The position numbers and the translations under genes were made by a program. From Gellertiella hungarica (GTDB lineage: Bacteria; Pseudomonadota; Alphaproteobacteria; Rhizobiales; Rhizobiaceae), in NCBI RefSeq assembly GCF_014197145.1, contig NZ_JACIEZ010000005.1, positions 62,001 through 126,000 of the forward strand: DNA of 64,000 bases. Reading direction: 5' to 3'. Shown piece by piece: positions 55,045 through 64,000 of this stretch (within the stretch, counting starts at the first letter, position 1; each line of letters opens with the position of its first letter). Below the pieces are notes generated by a model. The model did no database searches, was not told the DNA's origin, and saw nothing but the letters and a program-made list of their open reading frames with translations.

Positions 55045-55953
55045 TCACACCACGCCGATGTCGAGACCGAGGTCCAGGGTCGGCGCGGCCATGGTGATCT
55101 TCGACGTCGAAATATAGTCGACGCCGGTCTCCGCGATCTCCCGCACGGTATCGAGGGAGACATTCCCCGACGCTTCGAGCAGGACGCGGCGGCGGTTGCG
55201 CGGGTAGTCGTCCACGGAAAGGCCGCTCAGCTTGCGGTTCATGGAAACGGCGACCGTCAGCAGGGCGGGCCCCATGTTGTCGAGCAGCACGACATCCGGC
55301 CCTTCCGCCAGCGCCTCCTCGAACTGCTCGAGGCCATCCACCTCCACCTCCACCTTGACGAGATGGCCGGCAAAGCCGCGCGCTGCACGGATCGCTGCTC
55401 CCACGCCGCCGGCAACGGCCACATGGTTGTCCTTGATCAGGATGGCATCGTCGAGCCCGTAGCGGTGGCTCGAACCGCCGCCGACCCGAACGGCGTATTT
55501 CTCCGCGGCACGAAGGCCGGGCAACGTCTTGCGGGTGCAGGTGATGCGGGCCGAGGTGTGGGCGATTTCGGCGGCATAGCGGGCGGTATGGGTGGCGACG
55601 CCCGACATGTGCATCAGGAAATTCAGCGCCACCCGCTCGGCCGAAAGGACCCCCTGTGCAGGCCCGGAAATGATCGCGATATCCTGCCCGGGCGAAAGCC
55701 GCTCGCCATCGAAAGCCAGCGTGTCGAAGCGGATGGCGGGATCCACCAGGCGGAAGGCGGCCCTGGCAAAATTGATTCCGGCAAGCACGCCCGGCTCGCG
55801 CGCATTGAGACGCGCCGTCGCCTGCCGGTCCGATCCGATCACGGCCTGGGTGGTGATGTCGCCGGCGCGCCCGAGATCCTCGAGCAGCGCGTGGCGGACC
55901 TTCTCCTCCACCAGCAGTTCGGGAAGCGTCGGCTGGAAAGCTCTTGTCGTCAT
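55045..55953 (-). CDS. nadC: Nicotinate-nucleotide pyrophosphorylase (carboxylating)
   Basis: NadC turns quinolinate and PRPP into nicotinate mononucleotide. The 302-residue protein has the QPRTase pattern: EDLGRAGDITTQAVI, TRKTLPGLRAAEKYAVRVGGG, HRYGLDDAILIKDNH and the EVEVD segment, and SGNVSLDTVREIAETGVDYIS near the end. The ATG at 55953 with AAGGACAGG upstream is preferred over a TTG at 55983 that overlaps nadB. Last gene of nadA-nadB-nadC. Confidence 0.96.
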   Translation of the reverse strand: MTTRAFQPTLPELLVEEKVRHALLEDLGRAGDITTQAVIGSDRQATARLNAREPGVLAGINFARAAFRLVDPAIRFDTLAFDGERLSPGQDIAIISGPAQGVLSAERVALNFLMHMSGVATHTARYAAEIAHTSARITCTRKTLPGLRAAEKYAVRVGGGSSHRYGLDDAILIKDNHVAVAGGVGAAIRAARGFAGHLVKVEVEVDGLEQFEEALAEGPDVVLLDNMGPALLTVAVSMNRKLSGLSVDDYPRNRRRVLLEASGNVSLDTVREIAETGVDYISTSKITMAAPTLDLGLDIGVV

Positions 55954-55979
55954 GAACCCTGTCCTTGTGGCTGCCGCGT

Positions 55980-57590
55980 TCAAACCGCGAGCAATGTCCT
56001 TTCGCCGGCAACCTGATCCATCACCTGTTCCGCCTCGGCGAGACTGGTGAAGGTACGGTGCCGGTAAGCTTCATTTGCGGCGGGATGATCGGCGCGGAAA
56101 TGCCCCCCGCGGCTCTCGGCGCGCCTGAGCGCGGCGGTCGCCACCAGCTTCGCGGCGGCGAGGATATTGCCGAAGCGCACCCGGCTGCCGTCGCCTTCGA
56201 GACGGCGGATCGCGCGGATCAGCGTCTCCAGCCCTTCGCCGGTGCGGATGACACCCGCATGGGCATACATCAGCGCGCGCAGTTCCTTCATCGGCGGGCT
56301 GTCTTCCTCGGTGTAGAGATCGTCGTTCTCGCCGGCCTTGCCGTCGTCCCAGGCATAGAGCCGGCTTTCCGGCAGCATGGACTTGATGTTGTCGGCAATG
56401 CGTCCGGCAAAGACCACCGCTTCCAGCAGCGAGTTGGAGGCCAGGCGGTTGGCGCCGTGGACGCCGGTCGCGGCGACTTCGCCGGCCGCCCAGAGCCCGT
56501 CGATGGAGGTGCGCCCATCCGCATCGGTCAGCACGCCGCCCATGTGGTAATGGGCCGCGGGGCACACGGGGATGAGGTCCGTCACCGGATCGATGCCGGC
56601 TGCCAGGCAAGCGGCGTGTACCGTCGGGAAGGCTTCCGGGAAATGCCGGCCCACCGCCTTGCGGCAATCGAGGAAGGCGCCGCGCCCGGCCTGCACCTCG
56701 GCAAAGACACCGCGCGCGACGATGTCCCGCGGCGCAAGCTCGGCATCCCGGTGGAGGTCCTGCATGAAGCGGTGACCGTCGCCGTTCACGAGCAGGGCGC
56801 CCTCGCCCCGCAGCGCCTCCGTTGCAAGCGGCGCGGGATCACGCCCGACCGCAAGCGCCGTCGGGTGAAACTGGACGAATTCCGGATCGGCGATCAGCGC
56901 CCCGGCGCGGGCGGCCATGCCGAGCCCGGCGCCCTGCGCCTCGATGGGATTGGTGGTGACCGCATAGAGATGCCCGATGCCGCCGGAGGTGAGCACGATG
57001 GCGCGGGCGGGAAAAAGCACGCGCTTGCGCGAGCGCCCGCCCTCCGGCCTTGCGATGACACCCGAGGCGAAGCGCCCTTCTGTCAGGATCTGCTCCACCA
57101 CATGTCCTTCCAGAACACGAATGGAGGGTGTGGCACGCACCGCCGCGATCAGCGCCTCCATGATCGCCTTGCCGGCCGTATCACCCTTGACGCGCACGAT
57201 CCGGCGCTCGGAATGGGCCGCCTCGCGCGAGAGCAGCAGCTTGCCTTCGAGATCGCGGTCGAAGGGCACGCCATATTGCAGCAGATCCAGAACCCGGTCC
57301 GGGCCCTCCTCCACCATCAGCCGGGCCATCTTGGCGTCGACGATGCCGGCACCGGCCGAAAGCGTGTCGGCCAGATGCTTGCCGAAGGTATCGTCCTGGC
57401 TCATGGCGGCCGCGATGCCCCCTTGCGCCCAGGCGGAGGAAGACCCCTGCCCGATCGGCGCTGCCGTCAGCACCGTCACCGGACGGGGCGCAAGCTTCAG
57501 CGCACAGAACAGCCCCGCAAGGCCGCCGCCGATGATGACGATGTCGTCGTTGCCATTGAAACTCTGCGGACGAAAATTGTCGACCAGCAT
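55980..57590 (-). CDS. nadB: L-aspartate oxidase
   Basis: NadB oxidises L-aspartate to iminoaspartate with FAD, the first step of de novo NAD synthesis. The 536-residue flavoprotein has the FAD motif [24 protein letters not shown]-like [13 protein letters not shown], the active-site region [20 protein letters not shown], and the family signature [33 protein letters not shown] precedes the ATG. It ends just before the nadC start. Confidence 0.97.
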   Translation of the reverse strand: MLVDNFRPQSFNGNDDIVIIGGGLAGLFCALKLAPRPVTVLTAAPIGQGSSSAWAQGGIAAAMSQDDTFGKHLADTLSAGAGIVDAKMARLMVEEGPDRVLDLLQYGVPFDRDLEGKLLLSREAAHSERRIVRVKGDTAGKAIMEALIAAVRATPSIRVLEGHVVEQILTEGRFASGVIARPEGGRSRKRVLFPARAIVLTSGGIGHLYAVTTNPIEAQGAGLGMAARAGALIADPEFVQFHPTALAVGRDPAPLATEALRGEGALLVNGDGHRFMQDLHRDAELAPRDIVARGVFAEVQAGRGAFLDCRKAVGRHFPEAFPTVHAACLAAGIDPVTDLIPVCPAAHYHMGGVLTDADGRTSIDGLWAAGEVAATGVHGANRLASNSLLEAVVFAGRIADNIKSMLPESRLYAWDDGKAGENDDLYTEEDSPPMKELRALMYAHAGVIRTGEGLETLIRAIRRLEGDGSRVRFGNILAAAKLVATAALRRAESRGGHFRADHPAANEAYRHRTFTSLAEAEQVMDQVAGERTLLAV

Positions 57591-57642
57591 GGAGAGCCTC
57601 CTCGCCCTTCCGATGGCCTGACTCAGGGTCAGGCCGCTATCC

Positions 57643-58707
57643 TTACCGCTTGAGATTGATCATGCGTTCGACGGCCAGGCGCGCGCGCCCGGCAATCGCC
57701 GGATCGACCGTTACTTCCTCGGTCATGAACAGCAGGCTGTCGAGGATTTTCGGCAGGGTGATCTTCTGCATGTGCGGGCACAGATTGCACGGCTTGATGA
57801 AGGTCACGCCCGGCGCTTCGGCCTCTATATTGGATGCCATGGAGCATTCGGTCACCAGAAGGACCTTCTTCGGTCGCCGGCTCTTCACGTAATCGATCAT
57901 GGCGGCCGTCGACCCGGCGAAATCCGAAACCGCGATGACATCGGGATGGCATTCCGGATGGGCGACGATCTCCACATCGGGATCGGCCTCGCGATAGGCG
58001 TTCAGCTCGTCGGGCGTGAAGCGCTCATGCACCTCGCAATGGCCCGCCCAGGTGAGAATCTTCTTGCGGGTCTTCTTCGCCACGTTCATCGCCAGATACT
58101 CGTCCGGAATGCACAGCACGGTATCGGAATCGAGGCTGTCCACCACATCGACGGCATTGGCGGAGGTGCAGCAGATATCCGTCTCTGCCTTCACGTCGGC
58201 GGAGGTGTTGACATAGGTGACGACGGGCACGCCCGGATAACGGGCCTTCAGCGCCCGCACATCCGCACCGGTGATCGATTCGGACAGCGAGCAGCCGGCG
58301 GTGCTGTCGGGAATGAGGATGGTCTTGTCAGGATTGAGAAGCTTCGAGGTTTCCGCCATGAAATGCACGCCGCACTGGACAATGATGTCGGCATCCACCC
58401 GGGTCGCATCCCGCGCCAGCTGAAGCGAGTCGCCACGAATGTCCGAAACGCAGTGGAAGACCACCGGCATCTGGTAGTTGTGGGCGAGGATGACCGCGTT
58501 GCGCTCCTTCTTCAGCCGGTTGATGGCGTGAACATAGGGCGCATAGACCGGCCACTCGATTTCCGGAACGAAGTGCTTCACGCGCTCGTAAAGCGGGGCC
58601 GTCTCCCGCGCGACGGCGGGTGTATAGGCCAAATCGGGGCGCTCGAGGACGCCGAAACGCTCTGCCGCGGTCGTCGCCGCCTTCGGGTTGATTGCCAGCG
58701 TGTCCAT
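57643..58707 (-). CDS. nadA: Quinolinate synthase
   Basis: NadA condenses iminoaspartate with dihydroxyacetone phosphate to form quinolinate; it holds a 4Fe-4S cluster. The 354-residue protein contains [31 protein letters not shown] and [12 protein letters not shown], with the cluster cysteines among CGVHF, CCTSA and the last motif. The ATG at 58707 has GGAGGG just upstream and is preferred over in-frame codons up to 58761. A 25-bp palindrome lies 22 bases upstream of the ATG. Confidence 0.97.
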   Translation of the reverse strand: MDTLAINPKAATTAAERFGVLERPDLAYTPAVARETAPLYERVKHFVPEIEWPVYAPYVHAINRLKKERNAVILAHNYQMPVVFHCVSDIRGDSLQLARDATRVDADIIVQCGVHFMAETSKLLNPDKTILIPDSTAGCSLSESITGADVRALKARYPGVPVVTYVNTSADVKAETDICCTSANAVDVVDSLDSDTVLCIPDEYLAMNVAKKTRKKILTWAGHCEVHERFTPDELNAYREADPDVEIVAHPECHPDVIAVSDFAGSTAAMIDYVKSRRPKKVLLVTECSMASNIEAEAPGVTFIKPCNLCPHMQKITLPKILDSLLFMTEEVTVDPAIAGRARLAVERMINLKR

Positions 58708-58728
58708 GCGATCCCTCCGATCGAAACG

Positions 58729-58753
58729 CCTTATTCTCATTTTGAGCATAAGG
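58729..58753 (-). promoter_or_regulatory. Candidate operator of the nadABC operon (25-bp palindrome)
   Basis: On the plus strand the left half is CCTTATTCTCA and the right half TGAGCATAAGG, separated by TTT: ten of eleven positions pair. It lies 22-46 bases upstream of the nadA ATG. The Nudix-like regulator encoded at the other end of the operon is the obvious candidate protein. A palindrome of this length by chance in a short promoter region is improbable. Confidence 0.65.
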
Positions 58754-58788
58754 GGCGCCAAAGAAAACCGGCTGCGCCGGTCGACACT

Positions 58789-58817
58789 GAATTAGGAATT
58801 TTCGGCGCCCTTTGCAA
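58789..58817 (-). promoter_or_regulatory. Candidate promoter of nadABC
   Basis: On the minus strand TTGCAA (58812-58817) and TAATTC (58789-58794) are 17 bases apart. Transcription would begin near 58782, placing the operator palindrome in the first 55 bases of the message. A repressor there would act by blocking elongation or by overlapping a second, unseen promoter. Confidence 0.35.
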
Positions 58818-58922
58818 GCGGCAATCTCTGCAATGCACGCATAGGCTTTGACGTCAGGGGGCGAGACGTGAATAGTGGGCTTCAAAAACAGGCCGCCATG
58901 CATGCGGCCCGGAGGGGCGCCG

Positions 58923-61640
58923 ATGATCGAAATCCTGCTTGTCCTGTTCGTGCTTGTCATTGCCGTTGCCGGGCAGCGCAGTCTCACGAGCCGCATCGAG
59001 AGGCTGGAGGACGAAATCAGGAGCCTGAAGCTCTCCCTTCAGTCGATGGCCGCAGGAACGGTGCTGCCGCAGCCTGAACAGGTCGAGGAGGCAGGCGCCG
59101 TCGAGGAAGCGGAGGCAGAGCCGGCGGGGCTCGAAACTGCCCCCGCCGAAACCCTCGTGCCTGCCGCAGCCATGGAGCAGCCCCCGGAAGCGGCAGACGT
59201 GGCCGAAGCTCCGTGGATGGCCGCGCCGGTCCAGGCGGCAGCGCCCGCCTCGCGCATCGAAACCAGCATCGGCAGCCGCTGGGCCGTGTGGGTGGGCGGC
59301 GTCGCACTGGCGCTCGGCGGCGTGCTGATGGTCCGCTACTCGATCGAGAACGGCCTGATCAGCCCGGCTGTCCGTCTTCTCGCTGCGGCTCTCTTCGGCC
59401 TCGCGATGATCGTGGCTGGCGAGGCAGTGCGTCGCCGCGGGGTGCCGTCCGGCATGAAACAGCTCTCCGATCGCATCGGGCCCAATGCCATGGTGCCCGG
59501 CATTCTGACGGCAGCGGGCGGAGTTTCGCTTTTTGCCAGCATCTTCGCCGCGCACCAGCTCTACGGTTTCATCGGTGCCGGCCTCGCCTTCACCGCGATG
59601 GCGGCGGTGGCACTGGCCATCCTGGTGCTTTCGCTCTTCCACGGGCAGGCGCTCGCGGGGCTCGGCATGCTGGGCGGCCTGATCGCCCCTGCCCTGGTCG
59701 AGCATCGGGAAAACCCCAGCATCCCCCTGCTGATGGCCTATGTGGTGCTGATCTGGTTCGGCACGCTTGCCGCCTCCCGGCTGCGTGGCTGGAACCTCGT
59801 GCCTTTCCTTGCCTCGCTCGGGGCCGGTATCTGGGCCGCACTCGCAGCGGAGACGGCAGCGGTTTCACCTGTCGTCGCCTTCATCGCGATGCTTGCCGGT
59901 GCCGTCGCCTTCACGCCCGACGTGCCGGAATTCGGCACCGCGACGGAAAGCGAGCGGGCGGCCGCGCGGCTCGGAAACTGGTCGCTCTGGCTGGCGCTCA
60001 CCGTCACCAGCCTTTCCGCCGCAATGATGCTCGGCAATGCCCCGGAGCTGCTGGCAGGCCACCGCCTGCCCTTCGAGGCCATGATCCTGCTTCTCGCGCT
60101 CGGTGCCGCACTTGCCCTGCGTCGGGATGCGCTGCCCTCGGTGACCTTCTTCGGGCTCGGCGCCTGCGCCGTCGCGGCAAATGCCATGGCAGTCTATGCG
60201 CAGATGGAACCCGATACATTCGGCGGCCCCACCCTCTACCGCACGATGACGGCGGTTGCCGGCGGTGTGGTCCTGCTTCTCGCGGCGATCCTCGCCCTCA
60301 GGACGGAGCGGCATCGGGCAAGGCCGGCGGAACTCATCTGGACGGCCATCGCGGGCCTGCCGCTGCCGCTTCTCGCCTTCTCCTATGCCGATCACGGCAA
60401 CTGGATCAGGGATCCCGTGCACGCCATCTTCTCAGGCCTGCTGGCGCTCGTCCTTCTTGCACTGACGGATGCGCTGCTCCGCAAGCGGCCAATCGGGCTT
60501 TCGCTTGCGGCGGAAGGCGGGCTTGTCACATTCGCCTTCCTGTCCGCGGCCTTCGCGCTTTTTGCCGTTCTCGACGGGCTGGCGCTGGAGCTCGGCCTTT
60601 CCCTGCTCGGCCTCGCCTTCTTCCTCGGGCACAGGCTCAGGCCCTGGCCTTCCCTGCCCTTCATGATGGTTGCCGGCACCGCGCTCGTCGCCGCAAGGAT
60701 TGCGTGGGACCCGACGGTGGTCGGTCAGGACAACCTCGGCACGACGCCCGTTTTCAACGCGCTGCTGCCCGCCTACGGCATTCCGGCGCTGCTTCTGGTG
60801 CTGACAGCCCGGCTGGCCCGGCGGCTGGAGAGTGCGCTGCTGGTACGGCTCCTCGATGCCGCCGCAGCCCTGATGAGTTTCCTCGCCATCGCCGTTCTCG
60901 TGCGCCACGGCCTCAACGGCGGCGTTCTGCACGGTGCGACGCCCAATCTCGGCGAAACATCCATCTACACGCTGCTGCTGATCGGCTTCTCCGGTGCGCT
61001 CCTGCAGATCGACCGGCGCGACGGCAACCCGGCCTTCGTCTACGGCTCGATGATTGCGGGCGGCCTGTCCATGGTTTCGGTGCTGGGCCTCCACCTCTTC
61101 GCGCGCAATCCCTATGTCACGGGCGAGCTCGTCGGGGACTGGCCCCTCCTCAACCTGCTTCTGCCGGGCTACCTGCTGCCCGCGCTCGCCTATGGCGGGC
61201 TTTCGCTGATGGCGCGGACAAGACGGCCCTATCCTTACGTGGTTGCAATCGCCATTTCGGGTGCGCTCATGGGCTTTGCATGGGTCACGCTGTCGGTCCG
61301 GCAGGCATGGCAGGGGACCAGTCTTGCCGACTGGCAGGGCTTCCTCGAGGGCGAGACCTATACCTATTCCGTGGTCTGGCTGCTGACCGGCGTGGTGCTG
61401 CTCGTGCTCGGAACCCGGTTCCGCTCGCCAAGCCTGCGCTACGCGTCGGCAGCGGTGGTGATCGTGACCGTGCTGAAGGTGTTCCTGATCGACCTCTCCA
61501 ACCTCGAGGGTCTTCTCCGCGCCTTCTCCTTCATCGGCCTCGGGCTTGCCCTGATCGGGATCGGGCTCTTCTACCAGCGACTGCTGCTGAAGAGCGCCGA
61601 GGCCGAAGGTGCGGATGCGACGGCGGGTTCATCCTCCTGA
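58923..61640 (+). CDS. DUF2339 family polytopic membrane protein
   Basis: The 905-residue protein begins with a membrane helix (IEILLVLFVLVIAVAG) and a coiled-coil-like segment (RIERLEDEIRSLKLSLQSM). An Ala/Glu/Pro linker to about residue 110 follows, then more than twenty hydrophobic helices, beginning at SRWAVWVGGVALALGGVLMVRYSIENGLI. This is the layout of DUF2339 proteins. Function is unknown. GGAGGGG lies upstream of the ATG at 58923. It is transcribed away from nadA across 215 bp. Confidence 0.85.
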   Translation: MIEILLVLFVLVIAVAGQRSLTSRIERLEDEIRSLKLSLQSMAAGTVLPQPEQVEEAGAVEEAEAEPAGLETAPAETLVPAAAMEQPPEAADVAEAPWMAAPVQAAAPASRIETSIGSRWAVWVGGVALALGGVLMVRYSIENGLISPAVRLLAAALFGLAMIVAGEAVRRRGVPSGMKQLSDRIGPNAMVPGILTAAGGVSLFASIFAAHQLYGFIGAGLAFTAMAAVALAILVLSLFHGQALAGLGMLGGLIAPALVEHRENPSIPLLMAYVVLIWFGTLAASRLRGWNLVPFLASLGAGIWAALAAETAAVSPVVAFIAMLAGAVAFTPDVPEFGTATESERAAARLGNWSLWLALTVTSLSAAMMLGNAPELLAGHRLPFEAMILLLALGAALALRRDALPSVTFFGLGACAVAANAMAVYAQMEPDTFGGPTLYRTMTAVAGGVVLLLAAILALRTERHRARPAELIWTAIAGLPLPLLAFSYADHGNWIRDPVHAIFSGLLALVLLALTDALLRKRPIGLSLAAEGGLVTFAFLSAAFALFAVLDGLALELGLSLLGLAFFLGHRLRPWPSLPFMMVAGTALVAARIAWDPTVVGQDNLGTTPVFNALLPAYGIPALLLVLTARLARRLESALLVRLLDAAAALMSFLAIAVLVRHGLNGGVLHGATPNLGETSIYTLLLIGFSGALLQIDRRDGNPAFVYGSMIAGGLSMVSVLGLHLFARNPYVTGELVGDWPLLNLLLPGYLLPALAYGGLSLMARTRRPYPYVVAIAISGALMGFAWVTLSVRQAWQGTSLADWQGFLEGETYTYSVVWLLTGVVLLVLGTRFRSPSLRYASAAVVIVTVLKVFLIDLSNLEGLLRAFSFIGLGLALIGIGLFYQRLLLKSAEAEGADATAGSSS

Positions 61641-61767
61641 GGAGAATCAATCCTTCGCCTCATCCCGCTGATATTCTTTGCGTCGGTCGGAACCGGCATC
61701 GCGGAATTGCGTCGACGATGCGGGGGTCCTAAGGTCCCCGTGTCGCAGGATTCGCCGAAGGATACGC

Positions 61768-62430
61768 ATGACGCCCTACCGCATCGCCGCACTCGCGCAC
61801 GCCTTTGCGCCCCACGAGGGGCTTGCAGAAGCGCTTCTGCCCTTTGCCACGGAGGCCGGGGACGGCGCCCATGATCCCGCGCATATCCTGCGCGTGTTCC
61901 GCAACGCCATGCGCATCCACGCGGAGGAAGGCGGCGACGGGCGCATCCTCGCCGCCGCCGTGCTGCTGCATGATTGCGTGGCGGTCGAGAAGAGCTCGCC
62001 GCTCCGGTCGCAGGCTTCGCGGCTCGCCGCGGAACGCGCCTCGGCCCTGCTCGCGGAAAGAGGCTGGAGTGCGGACGACCGTGAAGCCGTCGCGCATGCC
62101 GTGCTGACCCACAGTTTCTCCGCCGGCATCACGCCCGAGACCACCGAGGCACGCATCCTCCAGGATGCGGACCGTCTGGATGCCATCGGGATGATCGGCG
62201 CCGCGCGTTGCTTCTACATTGCCGGGCGCATGGGCTCTGCGCTCTATGACGTTCTCGATCCGCTGGCAGAGGAGCGCCCGCTCGACGACCGCAGCTTCGC
62301 CATCGATCATTTCCCCGCCAAGCTCTTCAAGCTCGCCGACGGTTTCCAAACCGCAACCGGTCGCCGCCTCGCCGCCGAGCGTCACGACAGACTGCAATCC
62401 GTGCTCGATCAGTTCCTCTCCGAAATCTGA
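61768..62430 (+). CDS. HD-domain phosphohydrolase
   Basis: The 220-residue protein has the YedJ-like HD pattern: an early His in HDPAHILRVFRNAM, the HD pair in AAVLLHDCVAVEK, a late His in HAVLTHSFSAG and the final Asp in ILQDADRLDAIG. Relatives cleave phosphate esters; the substrate is unknown. GAAGGAT precedes the ATG at 61768; the frame is open back to 61678. The MOSC gene starts 11 bases downstream. Confidence 0.88.
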   Translation: MTPYRIAALAHAFAPHEGLAEALLPFATEAGDGAHDPAHILRVFRNAMRIHAEEGGDGRILAAAVLLHDCVAVEKSSPLRSQASRLAAERASALLAERGWSADDREAVAHAVLTHSFSAGITPETTEARILQDADRLDAIGMIGAARCFYIAGRMGSALYDVLDPLAEERPLDDRSFAIDHFPAKLFKLADGFQTATGRRLAAERHDRLQSVLDQFLSEI

Positions 62431-62441
62431 AGGTCAAAGCC

Positions 62442-63290
62442 ATGCGTGTTTCCGCCCTCTCCATCTATCCGCTGAAGAGCGGTCGCGCGATAAGCCTTGA
62501 GGAGGCGGTGGTGGACCGCATGGGCCTTGCCGGCGACCGGCGGCTTGTGGTCACCGATCCTGACGGAGACTTCATCACCCAGCGGGACCTGCAGGCTCTG
62601 GCAAGGCTCCGCGTCCTGCCCGAGGGCGATGGCTACCGGCTGTCCTTCGAAAACGAGGCTGCTCTCCACGTTTCACCGTCGGCATCGGGCGACCGCCTCG
62701 GCGTTACGGTCTGGGGCAGCGACATCGATGCGGCCGTTTCCGGGGCAGAGATCAACGACCGCCTTTCCACCTGGCTCGGACGACCGGTCCGGCTTGCCTG
62801 GTATGACGGGCGCTCCCGGCGCAGCGCCAGCGCAGAATGGAGTGCCGAGGAGACGCCTGTCAGCTTTGCCGACGGCTTTCCGATCCTCGTCACCACTGAG
62901 GCATCGCTCGAGGCGCTCAACCGCGACATGGAAGCCCATGGCGAGGGTCGAATCGGGATGGAGCGCTTCCGCCCGAACATTGTCATCGATTCTTCCGAGG
63001 CATGGGAGGAGGATTTCTGGGAGGCGATCGAAATCGGCGGGATCCGCTTCGATCTCGTCAAGCCCTGCGCCCGCTGCATCATGACCACGCAGGACCAGGA
63101 GACGGGTTCGCGCGACGTGCCCTCGCCCATGCCGGCCATGGGCCGGTTGCGGATGTCCGCCGACCGGCGCGTGCCCGGCCCCCTCTTCGGCTGGAATGCG
63201 GCCCCGCGCGGCGAAGGCCGGCTGCGGCTCGGCGATGCGGTGCGCGTGATCAGCCGCCGGGAAGACGGCTGGCGCTTCAAGCGGCGCTGA
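62442..63290 (+). CDS. MOSC domain protein (YcbX-like)
   Basis: The 282-residue protein has an N-terminal MOSC beta-barrel (VSALSIYPLKSGRAISLEEAVV, about residues 2-115) and a C-terminal MOSC domain with FRPNIVIDSSEAWEEDFW and KPCARCIMTTQDQETG. C212 of that motif corresponds to the conserved cysteine. The family carries molybdenum cofactor sulfur or detoxifies N-hydroxylated compounds as E. coli YcbX does. No ferredoxin domain follows. It is probably cotranscribed with the HD gene. Confidence 0.88.
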   Translation: MRVSALSIYPLKSGRAISLEEAVVDRMGLAGDRRLVVTDPDGDFITQRDLQALARLRVLPEGDGYRLSFENEAALHVSPSASGDRLGVTVWGSDIDAAVSGAEINDRLSTWLGRPVRLAWYDGRSRRSASAEWSAEETPVSFADGFPILVTTEASLEALNRDMEAHGEGRIGMERFRPNIVIDSSEAWEEDFWEAIEIGGIRFDLVKPCARCIMTTQDQETGSRDVPSPMPAMGRLRMSADRRVPGPLFGWNAAPRGEGRLRLGDAVRVISRREDGWRFKRR

Positions 63291-63398
63291 GGCCCGCCGG
63301 TGAGGCAGGCTGATAAAAGCATCAGCAAATGTCGTTTGGTTTCATGATATGATGGATATAGAAATTCGGTTCCTTGGAAATCCCGTCAGGAAACCGAC

Positions 63399-64000
63399 AT
63401 GACAGACCGAACCGCCAACCGCATGCCCTGGCTGATCATCGCAGCGGGCTCGCTTATCACCATGCTGGTCTTCGGGCCGCGCAGCGCGATCGGTCTCTTT
63501 CAGCTGCCGATGCTGCAGGATACCGGCTGGGACCGTTCCACCTTCGGTCTTGCCATCGCCATCCAGAACCTCATGTGGGGCCTCAGCCAGCCGGTCTTCG
63601 GCGGCATCGCAGACCGCTACGGCACCGGAAGGGTTCTTGCCATCGCGGGCCTGCTCTACGGCGCGGGCATGGTCATCATGGCCCATGCGCCGGCGCCGCT
63701 CTGGCTGCATGTCGGCGGCGGCGTGCTGATGGGGCTCGCCATCGGCGCGGGCTCGCTCGGCACCATCCTGTCGGCCTTTGCACGGCATGTCACGCCCGAA
63801 CAGCGCAGCTTCGCCTTCGGCATCGGATCGGCGGCCAGCTCTGCCGGCATGTTCCTGTTCTCGCCGATCAGCGTCGAGCTCATCGCCCATTTCGGCTGGC
63901 AGGATGTGCTTGTCATCATGGGCGCCCTGATGCTGCTCATTCCGCTGCTCGCCTTCCCGCTGAGGGGCAATTCCACCTCGGGCCGGGCAGCGGTTGCAAC
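63399..64000 (+). CDS. Major facilitator superfamily transporter (cut by the window end)
   Basis: The first 200 residues of an MFS transporter are present. There are six hydrophobic helices from WLIIAAGSLITMLVFGPRSA on, with the MFS motif A-like GGIADRYGTGRVLA between helices 2 and 3 and GAGSLGTILSAFARHVTPEQR after helix 4. AGGAAA precedes the ATG. The rest, including the second half of the helices, lies outside the window, so substrate cannot be guessed. Confidence 0.88.
   Translation, partial: MTDRTANRMPWLIIAAGSLITMLVFGPRSAIGLFQLPMLQDTGWDRSTFGLAIAIQNLMWGLSQPVFGGIADRYGTGRVLAIAGLLYGAGMVIMAHAPAPLWLHVGGGVLMGLAIGAGSLGTILSAFARHVTPEQRSFAFGIGSAASSAGMFLFSPISVELIAHFGWQDVLVIMGALMLLIPLLAFPLRGNSTSGRAAVA

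Overview
This is 64 kb of GC-rich (about 63-65% by eye) chromosome from an alphaproteobacterium, most likely a member of the Rhizobiaceae (Rhizobium/Agrobacterium/Shinella-like). That placement rests on gene order (lptF-lptG-lptD-surA-pdxA-rsmA; fabD-fabG-acpP-fabF-mltG-yicC-gmk; rpsF-rpsR-DUF2232-rplI-dnaB), on the Asp/Arg-rich tail of ribosomal protein S6, and on rhizobial-type intergenic palindromic repeats. Nearly everything is core housekeeping DNA. I see no prophage, insertion sequence, CRISPR array, rRNA or tRNA.

Layout. 0.1-7.5 kb: DinB protein, ABC-F ATPase, a YheO-type regulator coupled to an aminotransferase, a divergent L-arabinose/D-galactose 1-dehydrogenase, and holC-pepA. 7.6-15.2 kb: the LPS-transport and outer-membrane assembly operon lptF-lptG-lptD-surA with pdxA-rsmA. 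15.2-21.9 kb, minus strand: fabD-fabG-acpP-fabF-mltG-yicC-gmk, linking fatty acid synthesis, peptidoglycan processing and nucleotide supply. 22-28.4 kb: aldo/keto reductase, UPF0149 protein, the rpsF-rpsR-DUF2232-rplI ribosomal operon, dnaB. 28.4-29.1 kb: an expanded mosaic repeat. 29-36.3 kb: alr, radA, cvpA-purF, an SDR, and cysS preceded by a tiny Cys-rich leader ORF. 36.3-42.4 kb: a second, compact mosaic repeat, a 40-residue membrane protein, pip, cimA, a PIN-toxin module, a small membrane protein, rarD and a LOG-family gene. 42.6-49.8 kb: a 734-residue LysM protein with duplicated modules, an Atm1-type ABC exporter, psd-pssA, a 45-residue protein, and a SRAP protein. 49.9-58.7 kb: Nudix and unknown genes, then a tightly overlapping run ygfZ-HD-phosphatase-Nudix-like regulator that converges on nadA-nadB-nadC. 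58.9-64 kb: a large DUF2339 membrane protein, HD and MOSC proteins, and a truncated MFS gene.

Most interesting points. (1) A 13-codon ORF with three Cys codons sits 100 bp upstream of cysS, with mutually exclusive dyads between them: a candidate cysteine-responsive attenuator, possibly leaderless. (2) Two copies of one arm-core-inverted arm repeat; one copy has both arms tandemly reiterated. (3) A near-perfect 25-bp palindrome just upstream of nadA, the likely operator of the Nudix-like regulator gene that lies convergent to nadC. (4) A PIN toxin gene preceded by a small gene of unrecognised family in the antitoxin position. (5) An envelope LysM protein built from a duplicated helical module and two Ig-like domains. 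Promoters and RNA structures were judged by eye and are hypotheses.
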